Positions 50,131 through 59,111 of a DNA stretch of 64,000 nucleotides are shown one piece after another. The notes under the pieces were generated by a model. That model did no database searches. It was not told the DNA's origin and worked only from the letters and a program-made list of their open reading frames with translations. The stretch is from Planctomycetota bacterium (GTDB taxonomy: Bacteria; Planctomycetota; Phycisphaerae; Phycisphaerales; UBA5793). The translations under genes were made by a program, and so were the position numbers. The stretch lies in contig CAUJHZ010000072.1 in the NCBI GenBank assembly GCA_963205185.1, positions 1-64,000 of the forward strand, read 5' to 3'. Each line of letters starts with the position of its first letter. Positions within the stretch are counted from its first letter, which is position 1.

Positions 50131-50889
50131 CTATGTGGATTTGGCGGACCGCTTCCTTGCCGAGTCCAAGATCACATTCTGGATGTCTGGCGGGAACAAG
50201 AGTACGCATCTCTGATGCATGTCCAGATAGGGTACTTGTGCCGATCGGTACGCTGCCATGAGCAGTATAATGACAGCCTCAGCGGCGCTCGTAGTTGCCA
50301 TGCCAGCAGCATCACTGGGTGCTGTGTTTAGCTGAAGAACGCGTCCATGCGAATATCGCGACAACATTCCATATGTGATGTCGTATTGGAAGCTATCACT
50401 GCCGATTGGAGATACTCGCTGCCCTTCGTCGGCTTCAAGCGTGATTATCTCCTCCAAAAGCATCTTGAAACTTGAGGGGCGGGGATCGACTCTCCTGCTT
50501 TTGAACGCATCGGCATACTCGTCTACCCATGCCGGAAGTTCGGGCAGGTTTCCAATGTGCCGCCGATAGCCCGCCTGGTCTTTCCGTAAGTCAGCACACT
50601 CTTGACAGAACAACCGAATCCAGCCATTTGTGGCTAGAGAAGCCCATCGGAGTTGGCACGCTGTCTCGAACAGCGATCTCGACAGGATCGCCATTTGAAA
50701 TCCTAGGTTACCCTTGAGCAGCATGAGCAGGGCATCGATTGTCTGGTGCGCAAATGCGAATCCAGAACTAACCGGCGTCAATGCGTTTGTGTCTGTAATC
50801 TTCGGCTCTATGCGGCCCCGCTCTTCGTTCAGAAACGTCTGTAGGCGCTCCAGCCGATCAAGAATCGAACTGGTAGGTTCCTCACCCAT
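50131..50889 (-). CDS. DUF5677-type protein
   Basis: A 252-residue, mainly helical protein with the conserved LSRSLFETACQLRWA segment, near residues 69-83, and a later YGMLSRYSHG, which place it in the DUF5677 group of unknown function, common in accessory regions. It is AT-richer than its surroundings. The ATG lies inside the end of the lpdA gene and overlaps its last eight bases, so it could be translated from that transcript. There is no toxin-like or nuclease motif that I can see. Confidence 0.72.
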   Translation of the reverse strand: MGEEPTSSILDRLERLQTFLNEERGRIEPKITDTNALTPVSSGFAFAHQTIDALLMLLKGNLGFQMAILSRSLFETACQLRWASLATNGWIRLFCQECADLRKDQAGYRRHIGNLPELPAWVDEYADAFKSRRVDPRPSSFKMLLEEIITLEADEGQRVSPIGSDSFQYDITYGMLSRYSHGRVLQLNTAPSDAAGMATTSAAEAVIILLMAAYRSAQVPYLDMHQRCVLLFPPDIQNVILDSARKRSAKST

Positions 50890-52345
50890 GAATCATCCGG
50901 CCTTCGCTGGCCAGGGCGGCTTCGTGGATCGCTTCGTTCATCGTCGGGTGCGCGTGCACGGTGTTGATGATGTCCTCGGCGGTTGCTTCGACGCTGCGCG
51001 CGAGGGCGAATTCGGCAATGAGTTCCGTCGCTTCGGCGCCGATGAGGTGCGCGCCGAGAATCTCGCCGTGTGGGATGCTCGTGAGCAGTTTCACCATGCC
51101 CACGTTCTCGCCTTCCGCGATCGCCTTGCCGTGCGCCTTGAGCCCATAGTTGCCGACGTTGTAGTCCTTGCCGGCGACCAGTCCTTCTTCTTTGAGAGCG
51201 CGTTCGGTCTTGCCGATGCTCGCCACCTGCGGGTGGCAGTAGGTGCAGCCGGGGATCGAGTCGTAATCGACGCCGACGCAGTCGTGGCCGTTCATGCGTT
51301 CGACGCAGGCGACGGCCTCTTCGCTGGCGACGTGGGCGAGCCAGGGCGGGCCGATGACGTCGCCGATGGCGTAGATGCCCGGGGCGCTGGTCTGGTAGGT
51401 CGGATCCTCGACGCCGCGATAGGCGACCTTGATGTGGTCCTTGAACGTCTCGATGCCCAGCGCCGGATCGAACAGGCCGTCGTAGCGGCCGCGCACGCCG
51501 ATGGCCACGAGCACCACGTCCGTCTCGATCGTCTCGGTCTTGCTCTCGTCGCCGGTGGCGGCGATGGTCACGGCCAGGCCGCTGCGCGTCTTGTCGATCT
51601 TCTTGGTGATGTGGCTCGTGCGGATGTTGATGCCTGACTTCTTGAACTCGCGCTCGAGCACCTTGCTCACGTCATCATCTTCGATGGGCAGCAAACGGTC
51701 AAGCATTTCGACGATCGTCACCTCGGTGCCGAACGCGTTGTAGAAGTAGGCAAACTCGACGCCGATCGCCCCCGCGCCGACGATGAGCATGCGCTTGGGC
51801 TGTACGGCCAGGGTCATCGCCTCTTTCGCGCCGATGATCGTCTTGCCGTCGAAGGGGGCAAAGGGCAATTCGCGCGGCACGGCGCCGGTGGCGATGAGCA
51901 CCCTGGGCGCGGTGAGGGTGTGCTGTTTTGTGCCGCCGGGCTTGTCGAAGACCTGCACTTCGCAAGGCAGCGTCGCCTTGGCCGAGCGGGTGATCTTCGC
52001 GTGCCCGTCGAAGTGGGTGATGTTGTTCTTCTTGAAGAGGTAGTGGATGCCCTTGTTGAGCGTGTCGGCCACGCCTCGGCTGCGTCCGATGACCCTCTCC
52101 CAGTTGTGCGTCAGGCGCTCGTATTCAAAGCCCCAGTCCTTGCCGTGCTTGGCGACTTCCTGGTAGAGATAGGCGCTCTTGAGCAGGGCCTTGGTCGGGA
52201 TGCAACCCCAGTTGAGGCACACCCCGCCGAGCCGGTCGCGCTCGATGCAGGCGACTTTCATGCCCAGCTGAGCGGCGCGGATCGCGCCGACATAGCCGCC
52301 GGGCCCGCCGCCGATGACAATGAGATCGAACTGAGAATCGGCCAT
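50882..52345 (-). CDS. lpdA: Dihydrolipoyl dehydrogenase
   Basis: The E3 flavoprotein of 2-oxoacid dehydrogenases and of the glycine cleavage system (L protein). 487 residues from the ATG at 52345. IGGGPGGYVGAIRAAQLG binds FAD, GGVCLNWGCIPTKALL holds the redox disulfide, IVGAGAIGVEFAYFYNAFG is the NAD site, and the C-terminal HAHPTMNEAIHEA has the catalytic His-Glu pair. Start support is only GGA at nine bases. No E1/E2 genes adjoin, so it probably serves several complexes. The frame is open upstream to 52465. Confidence 0.95.
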   Translation of the reverse strand: MADSQFDLIVIGGGPGGYVGAIRAAQLGMKVACIERDRLGGVCLNWGCIPTKALLKSAYLYQEVAKHGKDWGFEYERLTHNWERVIGRSRGVADTLNKGIHYLFKKNNITHFDGHAKITRSAKATLPCEVQVFDKPGGTKQHTLTAPRVLIATGAVPRELPFAPFDGKTIIGAKEAMTLAVQPKRMLIVGAGAIGVEFAYFYNAFGTEVTIVEMLDRLLPIEDDDVSKVLEREFKKSGINIRTSHITKKIDKTRSGLAVTIAATGDESKTETIETDVVLVAIGVRGRYDGLFDPALGIETFKDHIKVAYRGVEDPTYQTSAPGIYAIGDVIGPPWLAHVASEEAVACVERMNGHDCVGVDYDSIPGCTYCHPQVASIGKTERALKEEGLVAGKDYNVGNYGLKAHGKAIAEGENVGMVKLLTSIPHGEILGAHLIGAEATELIAEFALARSVEATAEDIINTVHAHPTMNEAIHEAALASEGRMIHG

Positions 52346-52572
52346 TGGAGAGATCCTTTGATGGGTGCGCCGATCGAGCCCGGCGGGAGGCCGGCCCCAC
52401 CGCCGATTTGGTTGTGAGGCGGGTCGGTCGGCGAAATGAACCCGATCGTAGCGTGGAAATGGCATTGGGCTTGCGGCTCGCCGCGATTGACGGTTTGCCC
52501 GGATCCCAATAGGATCGGGAACCGGTTTGCCGCTCCGGCGACCGGCATTTTTGTTAGCGGTGGAGCCAACCC

Positions 52573-53337
52573 TTGCGCCTCGCGGTCATCTCAGACATCC
52601 ATGGCAATGCCGAGGCGCTCCGGGCGGTGCTCGCGCACGTTGAAACCCAGAACGTCGAGGGGATCGTCTGCCTGGGCGACATCGTCGGCTACGGCCCCGA
52701 GCCGCTCGAATGCGTCGATCTCGTCGAAGCCCGGTGCCAGTGGTCGCTGCTGGGCAACCACGATTTCGGGGTTCTCTACGAGCCGACCAACTTCAATCCA
52801 GGAGCCGAGCAAGCGGCCTACTGGACGCGGGCCCAGTTTGAGAACGAGCAGGATGAGGCCGCCCGGACCCGCCGCTGGGCGTTTCTGAGCCAGTTGCGCG
52901 TGCGGGTAAAGTTCGGCAGCGAGCACCAGATCATCGCGGTGCACGGCTCGCCGCGCCGGCCGATCAACGAATATGTCTTTCCCGACGATGCAATCAACGG
53001 CACGCTGAAAATTCAACAGATCTTCGAGCGCATCGACAAGTGTGCCGTGGTCGGGCACACCCATGTGCCGGGCGTCTTTACGGATGAACCGGACTTTTAC
53101 GGCCCGGCGGAATTGAAGAACAAGTTCACGTTCCAGGATGGCGAGAAGTCCATGATCAACGTCGGGTCCGTCGGCCAGCCGCGCGACAACGACCCGCGTG
53201 CAAGTTACGTGGTTCTGGAAGACGGCTCGGTCGAGTTTCACCGGGTCGGCTATGACATCGATACCGTGGCGCGGAAGATCAAGGCCATTCCGCAGTTGAA
53301 CGACTGGCTCGCTGACCGCCTGTACGAGGGCCGGTGA
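52573..53337 (+). CDS. Calcineurin-like metallophosphoesterase
   Basis: A 254-residue protein of the YfcE/DR1281-like metallophosphoesterases. SDIHGN, LGDIVGYGP, GNHDF and VVGHTHVP supply the di-metal ligands, and SVGQPRDNDPRASY is typical of the group with nucleotide or phospho-sugar substrates. The start is a TTG directly before ARLAVISDIHGN-type sequence. It stands alone between lpdA and yidC on the plus strand. Confidence 0.87.
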   Translation: MRLAVISDIHGNAEALRAVLAHVETQNVEGIVCLGDIVGYGPEPLECVDLVEARCQWSLLGNHDFGVLYEPTNFNPGAEQAAYWTRAQFENEQDEAARTRRWAFLSQLRVRVKFGSEHQIIAVHGSPRRPINEYVFPDDAINGTLKIQQIFERIDKCAVVGHTHVPGVFTDEPDFYGPAELKNKFTFQDGEKSMINVGSVGQPRDNDPRASYVVLEDGSVEFHRVGYDIDTVARKIKAIPQLNDWLADRLYEGR

Positions 53338-53423
53338 GCCGGACGCCGCGTGCGCGGCGGCACCGAGGTCCGCAGCCGCGGCGCTGTCGGCGATGAACGA
53401 TCTGCATCGACGAGTCCCATTCA

Positions 53424-55643
53424 ATGTCACCGCGATTCAAGCGATTTCTCATCACGTCTCTGGTCATCCTGGTCGGACTGGCCATCGTCGCCGTGCTCAT
53501 CCGCGGCGTGGGCCAGTCGAAGCAGCAGCCGGCCCCGGCCGCGCCGGCCGTGCAACCCGAGACCCAGCCGCAGATTCAGCCCCCGGCTGAAGGCGAGACC
53601 GACGATCAGGCGATGCTCGACCGCGGCGCCGAGGAGCAGCCCGAAGGCGAGGGGGCCGAACCGGCGCCGGACCAGATCGGCCCGCCTGGTGATGCGCAGC
53701 CGCCCGCAGCCGCTTCGACGGGCCTGCACTTCCAGCCGCAGGAATCCGGGCCGCTGGCGCCGCTGGGCGATCTGGACTCTCCCGACAACGCATCGCGACT
53801 GATGCTTGAGTTCAGTCCGTACGGCGCGGGCCTCTCGCAGGTGACGCTGGCTGACTTTTATAAAAGTCGCGAGCGGCTGCCCGAGAATCGATACACGCTG
53901 CTCGACGGCCAGCCTGACAGCCGGCCCGCGCTGGGCATGCGGCGAATCTACATCAATGGCGAACGCGTCGATGCATTCGACGATCCGCGCTGGTTCCGGC
54001 AGATCGCGCCCGGTGAATTCGAGGCGGTGATTGTGGATGCGCAGGACCGGCCGGTGCTGACGGTGTCGCGCCGCTATGAACTGGGCGACTCCGAAGGCGA
54101 GATCACGCTCCACCAGTCGCTGCGCAATGAGACGAGCGAAGCGATGACGGTGAGTCTCGAGCAGTGGGGCCCGGGCGATCTGCCCTATTCGCAGAACGGC
54201 TACGGCGACTTCCGGCGCGTCCGCTTTGGCTATCTCGATCCGCGCAGCGCATCGGATGTGCTCGCCAACGAGAGCGACTTCCTGCTGCGCCGCCACACCG
54301 TGATTAAGGACGCCATCGAGCGGGCCCGGGAATCGGGCGATGCGCCCGAGAGCCAGTTCATCTGGCCCAACGCGACGAGCCTGCAGCGCAACTACACGCT
54401 CGCCTGGGTGGCGACCACCAACCGCTACTTCGGCTTTGCGGTGCATCGGGCCGTCGAGGACCCCGCGGCGAACCTGACGAGGTCGCTCGACCGGGACGGT
54501 CGCGTCGAGATGTGGGTGGATTCGCCGGCGCCGCGGCTGAGCGACATCGACGACAAAGTCGCCGACACGCTCTACATGAATCTGAAACTGGTGGGCAGCG
54601 GCATGCAGCTTGCGGCCGGCCAGTCGCGGAGCCTCGACCTGGGCGTGTACGCCGGGCCGCTGCGCAGTTCGCTGCTCGCCGCCGAGCAGCCGTACCAGGC
54701 GTTCAACCTCAAGGAACTCGTCGTTTACCAGTTGACTTGTGCGTGGTGCACGTTCCAGTGGCTGACGCACTTTCTACTGTGGTTCCTGCGGCTCATCGAA
54801 GGCGACGTGATCCGCATCGCCGGCGTGGGCATTGGCGTGCACGACTGGGCGGTGGCGATCATTATTCTCGTGCTGTTCGTGCGCGTGCTGCTTCATCCGC
54901 TGACCAAAAAGGGCCAGGTTTCGATGCAGCGCATGAGCCGGGGCATGGCCAAACTGCAGCCGGAGATGAAGAAGCTCCAGGAGAAGTACAAAGACAACCC
55001 CAAGAAACTGCAGCAGGAGCAGATGGCGCTCTACCGCGAGCACAACATCAACCCGGCCGGGTGCCTGGGCATGCTGCCGATGCTGCTGCAATCGCCCATC
55101 TGGATCGCGCTCTACGCCATGCTCTATTTCGCCATCGAGTTGCGCCAGCAGCCGGCGTTCTACGGCGTGTTTCAGATGTTCGGCAACTGGGCGTTCCTGG
55201 CCGACCTGTCGCAGCCGGACCACTTCATTTCCATCGGGCACTCGATCCTCGGCAGCATCCCGACGATCGGGTCGTATCTTGAGAAGATTCCGCTGGTCGG
55301 CTCGGTGTCGAGCATCAACCTGCTGCCCATTCTCATGGGCGTGATCTTCTACCTGCAGCAGAAGTACATGACCCCGCCGAACCCCAACATGACGCCCGAG
55401 CAGGAACAGCAGCAGAAGATCATGAAGATCGTCTTCCCGCTCGTGTTCCCGATCATGCTCTACACCGCTCCCAGCGGCCTCACGCTGTACATCATGACTT
55501 CGAGCACCGTGGGCATCCTCGAGAGCCGCTACATCCGCTCGCACATCGACTCGCTCGATCTCGACAAGGACAGCAAACCAGTCGCGGCGCGACCGAGCAA
55601 GAAGGTGCCCAACCGCGCCCAGCGATCCGGCCGGTCGCGCTGA
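53424..55643 (+). CDS. yidC: Membrane protein insertase YidC
   Basis: Inserts and folds inner-membrane proteins, alone or with SecYEG. 739 residues. An N-terminal membrane anchor (RFLITSLVILVGLAIVAVLI) is followed by a Pro/Glu-rich linker and a large extracytoplasmic beta domain (to about residue 440). The conserved five-helix core has LLHPLTKKGQVSMQRM with the hydrophilic groove arginine region, LGMLPMLLQSPIWIALY and FPLVFPIMLYTAPSGLTLYIMTSS. The tail is Lys/Arg-rich, able to touch ribosomes. mnmE follows 41 bases later, a classic pair. rnpA and rpmH are not here. Confidence 0.96.
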   Translation: MSPRFKRFLITSLVILVGLAIVAVLIRGVGQSKQQPAPAAPAVQPETQPQIQPPAEGETDDQAMLDRGAEEQPEGEGAEPAPDQIGPPGDAQPPAAASTGLHFQPQESGPLAPLGDLDSPDNASRLMLEFSPYGAGLSQVTLADFYKSRERLPENRYTLLDGQPDSRPALGMRRIYINGERVDAFDDPRWFRQIAPGEFEAVIVDAQDRPVLTVSRRYELGDSEGEITLHQSLRNETSEAMTVSLEQWGPGDLPYSQNGYGDFRRVRFGYLDPRSASDVLANESDFLLRRHTVIKDAIERARESGDAPESQFIWPNATSLQRNYTLAWVATTNRYFGFAVHRAVEDPAANLTRSLDRDGRVEMWVDSPAPRLSDIDDKVADTLYMNLKLVGSGMQLAAGQSRSLDLGVYAGPLRSSLLAAEQPYQAFNLKELVVYQLTCAWCTFQWLTHFLLWFLRLIEGDVIRIAGVGIGVHDWAVAIIILVLFVRVLLHPLTKKGQVSMQRMSRGMAKLQPEMKKLQEKYKDNPKKLQQEQMALYREHNINPAGCLGMLPMLLQSPIWIALYAMLYFAIELRQQPAFYGVFQMFGNWAFLADLSQPDHFISIGHSILGSIPTIGSYLEKIPLVGSVSSINLLPILMGVIFYLQQKYMTPPNPNMTPEQEQQQKIMKIVFPLVFPIMLYTAPSGLTLYIMTSSTVGILESRYIRSHIDSLDLDKDSKPVAARPSKKVPNRAQRSGRSR

Positions 55644-55684
55644 GTGGACCTGCAGCGAACGGGCGGCGATAGACTCTGGCGCCG

Positions 55685-57097
55685 ATGAATCTCGCAGATA
55701 CCATCGTGGCGCGCGCCTCGGCTGCGGGCCCTTCGCGGCGCGGCTTGATCCGCGTCTCGGGGCCACAGGCGTGGAGCGTTGTTGCATCAATCAGCGCCGA
55801 ATCCCACCTGCCGATCGAGCGGGGGCGCGGCGTTCGGACGCATCGACTCGGTGGCGCCTGCCCGTGCCTGCTGCTGTGCTTCCCCGGACCGAACAGTTAC
55901 ACCGGCGAAGACACCATCGAGATCGCACTGCCCGGAAACCCGACGCTGATCGATCGCGTGGTCAGCGCGGCCATCGACGCCGGCGCGCGGCACGCCGAGC
56001 CGGGCGAATTCACCGCCCGCGCCTGGCTCAACGGCCGCCTCACGCTCACGCAGGCTGAGGGCGTCGCGGCGCTGATCGCGGCAGCCTCCGACGCCCAGTT
56101 GCGTGCGGCCCAGGCGCTGAGCGGCAATCGGCTCGGCCGCGTCGCCGCCGATCTGTGCCAGCGCCTCGCCGCGGCGCTGGCGCTGGTCGAAGCGGGCATC
56201 GACTTCACTGACCAAGAGGATGTCGTGCCCATCGCGCCCCAGGACCTGGACGATCGGCTCAGGGCAATCATCGACGAAATCGATCAGACGCTGGCGCGCG
56301 CTGTGGGCAGTGAAGCGCTCAGCGCGCTTCCGACGGTTGTGCTCGTCGGCGCGCCCAACGCCGGCAAGTCCACGCTCTACAACGCGCTGCTCGGCCGCCG
56401 ACGCGCGGTGGTGAGCGCCGAGCGCGGCACGACGCGCGATGCGCTCGTCGAACCGATGCACCTCGATCCGGCCGATTCGCATTCGCCGGAGGTGCTGCTG
56501 GTGGACGTGGCGGGGCTTGATGAGTCGCCGGCGGGGCTGAACCCGCAGATGCAGGCCGCGGCGCGGCGCGCCATCGAACAGGCGGATTTGCTCGTCCAGC
56601 TCGTCTCTTCAGATGGCCGCGGCGATGACGCACATCGGTCGCCGGCCGCGGCGCTGGTCGAGCAATCCCGTGCGACGAAGATCGTGGTGCGGTCAAAGTC
56701 GGATCTCGCGCCCGACCGACAGGGCTCGCCGCCGCCGGGCGCGCTGCGTTTGAGCGCGGTCACCGGAGAGGGGCTGGGTGAGTTGCGGCGGCGCATCGGC
56801 GAGGCGCTGGCGGATCATGTCGCGTCGCTGGGCGCGGACACCCTGGCGCTGCTGCCGCGCCACGAGCAGTGCCTGCGCGAAGCGGGTGATGGGTTGCGCG
56901 AAGCGTGCGCGCTGATGGAAACGGGACTGTCCCGTTCTGATGAGCAGTCGAAGTCGCGCCGCAGTCCTCTAAGCGACCCGGAACTGATCGCCGCGTCGAT
57001 GCGAGCGGCGCTCGATGCGCTCGGCCGACTCGCGGGCTCGGTTTCGCCTGATGATGTGCTCGGCCGCATCTTCGCCGGCTTCTGCATCGGAAAATAA
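55685..57097 (+). CDS. mnmE: tRNA modification GTPase MnmE
   Basis: Works with MnmG to modify the wobble uridine of tRNAs to cmnm5U. 470 residues. DTIVARASAAG and GLIRVSG begin the folate-binding domain, EPGEFTARAWLNGRLTLTQAEGVAALI follows, and the G domain has GAPNAGKST at about 222, a DVAGL switch II and RSKSDLAP in place of NKxD. The protein ends with the conserved CIGK, whose Cys is required for activity. The NKxD Asp is kept (KSD). Confidence 0.95.
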   Translation: MNLADTIVARASAAGPSRRGLIRVSGPQAWSVVASISAESHLPIERGRGVRTHRLGGACPCLLLCFPGPNSYTGEDTIEIALPGNPTLIDRVVSAAIDAGARHAEPGEFTARAWLNGRLTLTQAEGVAALIAAASDAQLRAAQALSGNRLGRVAADLCQRLAAALALVEAGIDFTDQEDVVPIAPQDLDDRLRAIIDEIDQTLARAVGSEALSALPTVVLVGAPNAGKSTLYNALLGRRRAVVSAERGTTRDALVEPMHLDPADSHSPEVLLVDVAGLDESPAGLNPQMQAAARRAIEQADLLVQLVSSDGRGDDAHRSPAAALVEQSRATKIVVRSKSDLAPDRQGSPPPGALRLSAVTGEGLGELRRRIGEALADHVASLGADTLALLPRHEQCLREAGDGLREACALMETGLSRSDEQSKSRRSPLSDPELIAASMRAALDALGRLAGSVSPDDVLGRIFAGFCIGK

Positions 57098-57098
57098 A

Positions 57099-57140
57099 AA
57101 GGTGCCAGGCGCCTTTTCTGGAAAAGGCGCCTGGCACCTT
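57099..57140. repeat. Perfect palindrome between mnmE and a convergent gene
   Basis: Arms of 20 bases (57099-57118 and 57121-57140) around a 2-base centre, with the core GGTGCCAGGCGCC. It probably acts as a two-way transcription stop and resembles dispersed GGTGCC..GGCACC palindromes that occur in many environmental bacteria. Confidence 0.75.
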
Positions 57141-57162
57141 AATTCGGGCGAAGTTGGGTGGA

Positions 57163-58341
57163 TCAGACGCCGCCCTTGCTGAGCAGGTCTTCGATCACCT
57201 TGACGAGATTCTTCTCGCCTTCGGGGTCGTAGCCGACGTTGACGTAGGCCACCTTGCCTTCCTGATCGACGACGAAGAACGTCGGGATGCCGCGCACCTT
57301 GTACGCCGCGGCAACCTCATCACCTTCGACGAGCAGGCCGTAGGTGAAGCCTTGATCCTTCATGTACTTGATGGGATCGTTGACCTTGTCACCGTTCTCC
57401 CACGTGCTGATGCCGAGCACCTTGACCTTCTTGTCCTTGAAGTGCTCGTGAACTTCCTGCACGCCGGGCATGGCCATCTTGCACGGGCCGCACCAGGTCG
57501 CCCAGAAGTCGATGAGTACGACGTTGCCGCGCAGGTCCTTCAGGCGGACCGTCTTGCCTTCGCCGGACTGGAGTTCGAAGTCAGGCGCTTCCACGCCGAC
57601 GGCCAGCGGCTTCGGCGCTTGCGGGCGCTCGTATTCGGTCGTGGTAAAGCCTTCGGGTGCTTCGAGGGCGAATTCATCGGCCTTGAGCTTGACCTTCGGG
57701 TTCACGTGATCGAGTTCGACGGAGTAGCCGCCGCTGAGGCGCTCCACGCGGTGCGGCAGATGGTCTTTCTGACCGAAGTACCAGCGCGCTTCGCCCATCG
57801 ATTCGGCGTAGACGACGTGGACCACGTCGCATTCGACGCCGTTGATCTCTTTCGTGCCCTCGAGCTTGAGCGATTCGCCGTTGAGTTCATCCGAGAACGG
57901 CGTCGGATGGACGAATTCGATCATCATGTAGCGCGGCGCGACGCCCATGAGATCTTCGCCGCCGTCTTCTGCCGCCGCCCAGCGCAGCGTCTTCTTCTCG
58001 TAGTCAAGTTCGTAGAACTTCTCGCCGTCAAACGAGATGATCCTGATGGGATTCGAGCCGATCGGCCCGTCCGTGTTCGGATTGTCGATCTCGAGCCAGA
58101 ACGGGCTCGCTTCCATCGAGTCGGCCATGATCGCCTTGACCTGGCCGGAGGCGGACTGGATCGACGGCGGGGCGCCTTCGAGCGGCTGGAAGCGGAAGTC
58201 GTAGGTGATCTGCTCGCACTTGAGCGTCGTCTCGTCCACCTGGCGGACGATTTGCGTGACGTCTTTGCCCGCAGGAGGCGGGCCGGCAAGAGTGGTAGAG
58301 GCAACCAGCAGCGCGCTGGCGGTGGCAATGACTGCTTTCAT
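57163..58341 (-). CDS. Secreted thioredoxin-like (TlpA-type) protein with N-terminal lipoprotein-like domain
   Basis: A 392-residue protein. The signal peptide (VIATASALLVASTTLA) is followed by about 220 residues resembling DUF2092/LolA-like beta-sheet proteins (VDETTLKCEQITYDF, LPHRVERL). From about residue 250 there is a thioredoxin/TlpA domain with FWATWCGPCKM (the redox disulfide near 285) and the cis-proline in VRGIPTFFVVDQ. It probably exchanges disulfides or has a peroxiredoxin-like role in the periplasm. AAAGGAGAG seven bases before the ATG confirms the start. It converges with mnmE through the palindrome. Confidence 0.88.
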   Translation of the reverse strand: MKAVIATASALLVASTTLAGPPPAGKDVTQIVRQVDETTLKCEQITYDFRFQPLEGAPPSIQSASGQVKAIMADSMEASPFWLEIDNPNTDGPIGSNPIRIISFDGEKFYELDYEKKTLRWAAAEDGGEDLMGVAPRYMMIEFVHPTPFSDELNGESLKLEGTKEINGVECDVVHVVYAESMGEARWYFGQKDHLPHRVERLSGGYSVELDHVNPKVKLKADEFALEAPEGFTTTEYERPQAPKPLAVGVEAPDFELQSGEGKTVRLKDLRGNVVLIDFWATWCGPCKMAMPGVQEVHEHFKDKKVKVLGISTWENGDKVNDPIKYMKDQGFTYGLLVEGDEVAAAYKVRGIPTFFVVDQEGKVAYVNVGYDPEGEKNLVKVIEDLLSKGGV

Positions 58342-58484
58342 CTGAATCTCTCCTTTGGTTAGTCGCCAGTGAAGGATGGCCGTTTCGCAGGCGCGGCCGA
58401 TGCAGGCGGGAGCGGCGGGCGCGCGCCGGGCAGGCTTGACTTTATTGGCCTTGCCCGGCGGATGATTCTACCACAAACTGTAGT

Positions 58485-59057
58485 TCAAGAGGCGGTTGCG
58501 GCTGGATTTGCCAACGCTTCGGCCACAAGTGCAATGTTTCCAACAGGTTCCCGAGAATCGCCGCCGTCGAATTCCAGTTCCCAGAACCCCACGTCGTGCC
58601 ACTGATTGAACTTCCAGCCCACCCGGAACATCGTGCCCACGTGCCGGAAGCCGAAGTGCTCGTGCAGGCTCACGCTCGCCGGATTGGGCAGGGTGATCCC
58701 GCCGATCGCCTTGCGATAGCCCTGGCGCTGACTGATCGAGAGCACGCGTTCATAGAGGTCGCGGCCGATTCCCCGGCCGTGCCAGCCCGCGCGGAGATAC
58801 ACCGTGGTTTCGATCGTCCAGAGGTAGGCGCAGCGCGCGCGAAACGGTGACGCCTTGGCGAACCCCACAATCCCCGAGCCGGGCTCCTCGGCGACGAACC
58901 ATGCGTACCGCACGCGCTGCTGGCGCCAGGCGTCGATCCACATTGATACCGGCTCGGGGACGACGGCGAAGTTGGCCGGCGTGTTGGCGGCGTACCAGTT
59001 GGCAATGTCCACGATCGCCGGGATGTCCGATTCAGTCGTCAGACGCAGGTGCACCAT
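58485..59057 (-). CDS. GNAT-family N-acetyltransferase (phosphinothricin-type)
   Basis: A 190-residue GNAT enzyme similar to the Pat/Bar/YncA group. It begins LRLTTESDIPAIVDIANWYAANTPA, has the acetyl-CoA loop GWHGRGIGRDLYERV and the later LPNPASVSLHEHFGFRHVGTMFRVGWKFN typical of the subfamily. The substrate is unknown: L-amino acids or methionine sulfoximine are known for relatives. It stands alone on the minus strand with a 54-base gap to the FAD oxidase upstream. Confidence 0.85.
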   Translation of the reverse strand: MVHLRLTTESDIPAIVDIANWYAANTPANFAVVPEPVSMWIDAWRQQRVRYAWFVAEEPGSGIVGFAKASPFRARCAYLWTIETTVYLRAGWHGRGIGRDLYERVLSISQRQGYRKAIGGITLPNPASVSLHEHFGFRHVGTMFRVGWKFNQWHDVGFWELEFDGGDSREPVGNIALVAEALANPAATAS

Positions 59058-59111
59058 GGCAGGCTCCGCTGGGGCGCGAGATGGTACCGTGCGGCGGAGG
59101 CGCGGGCGAGG

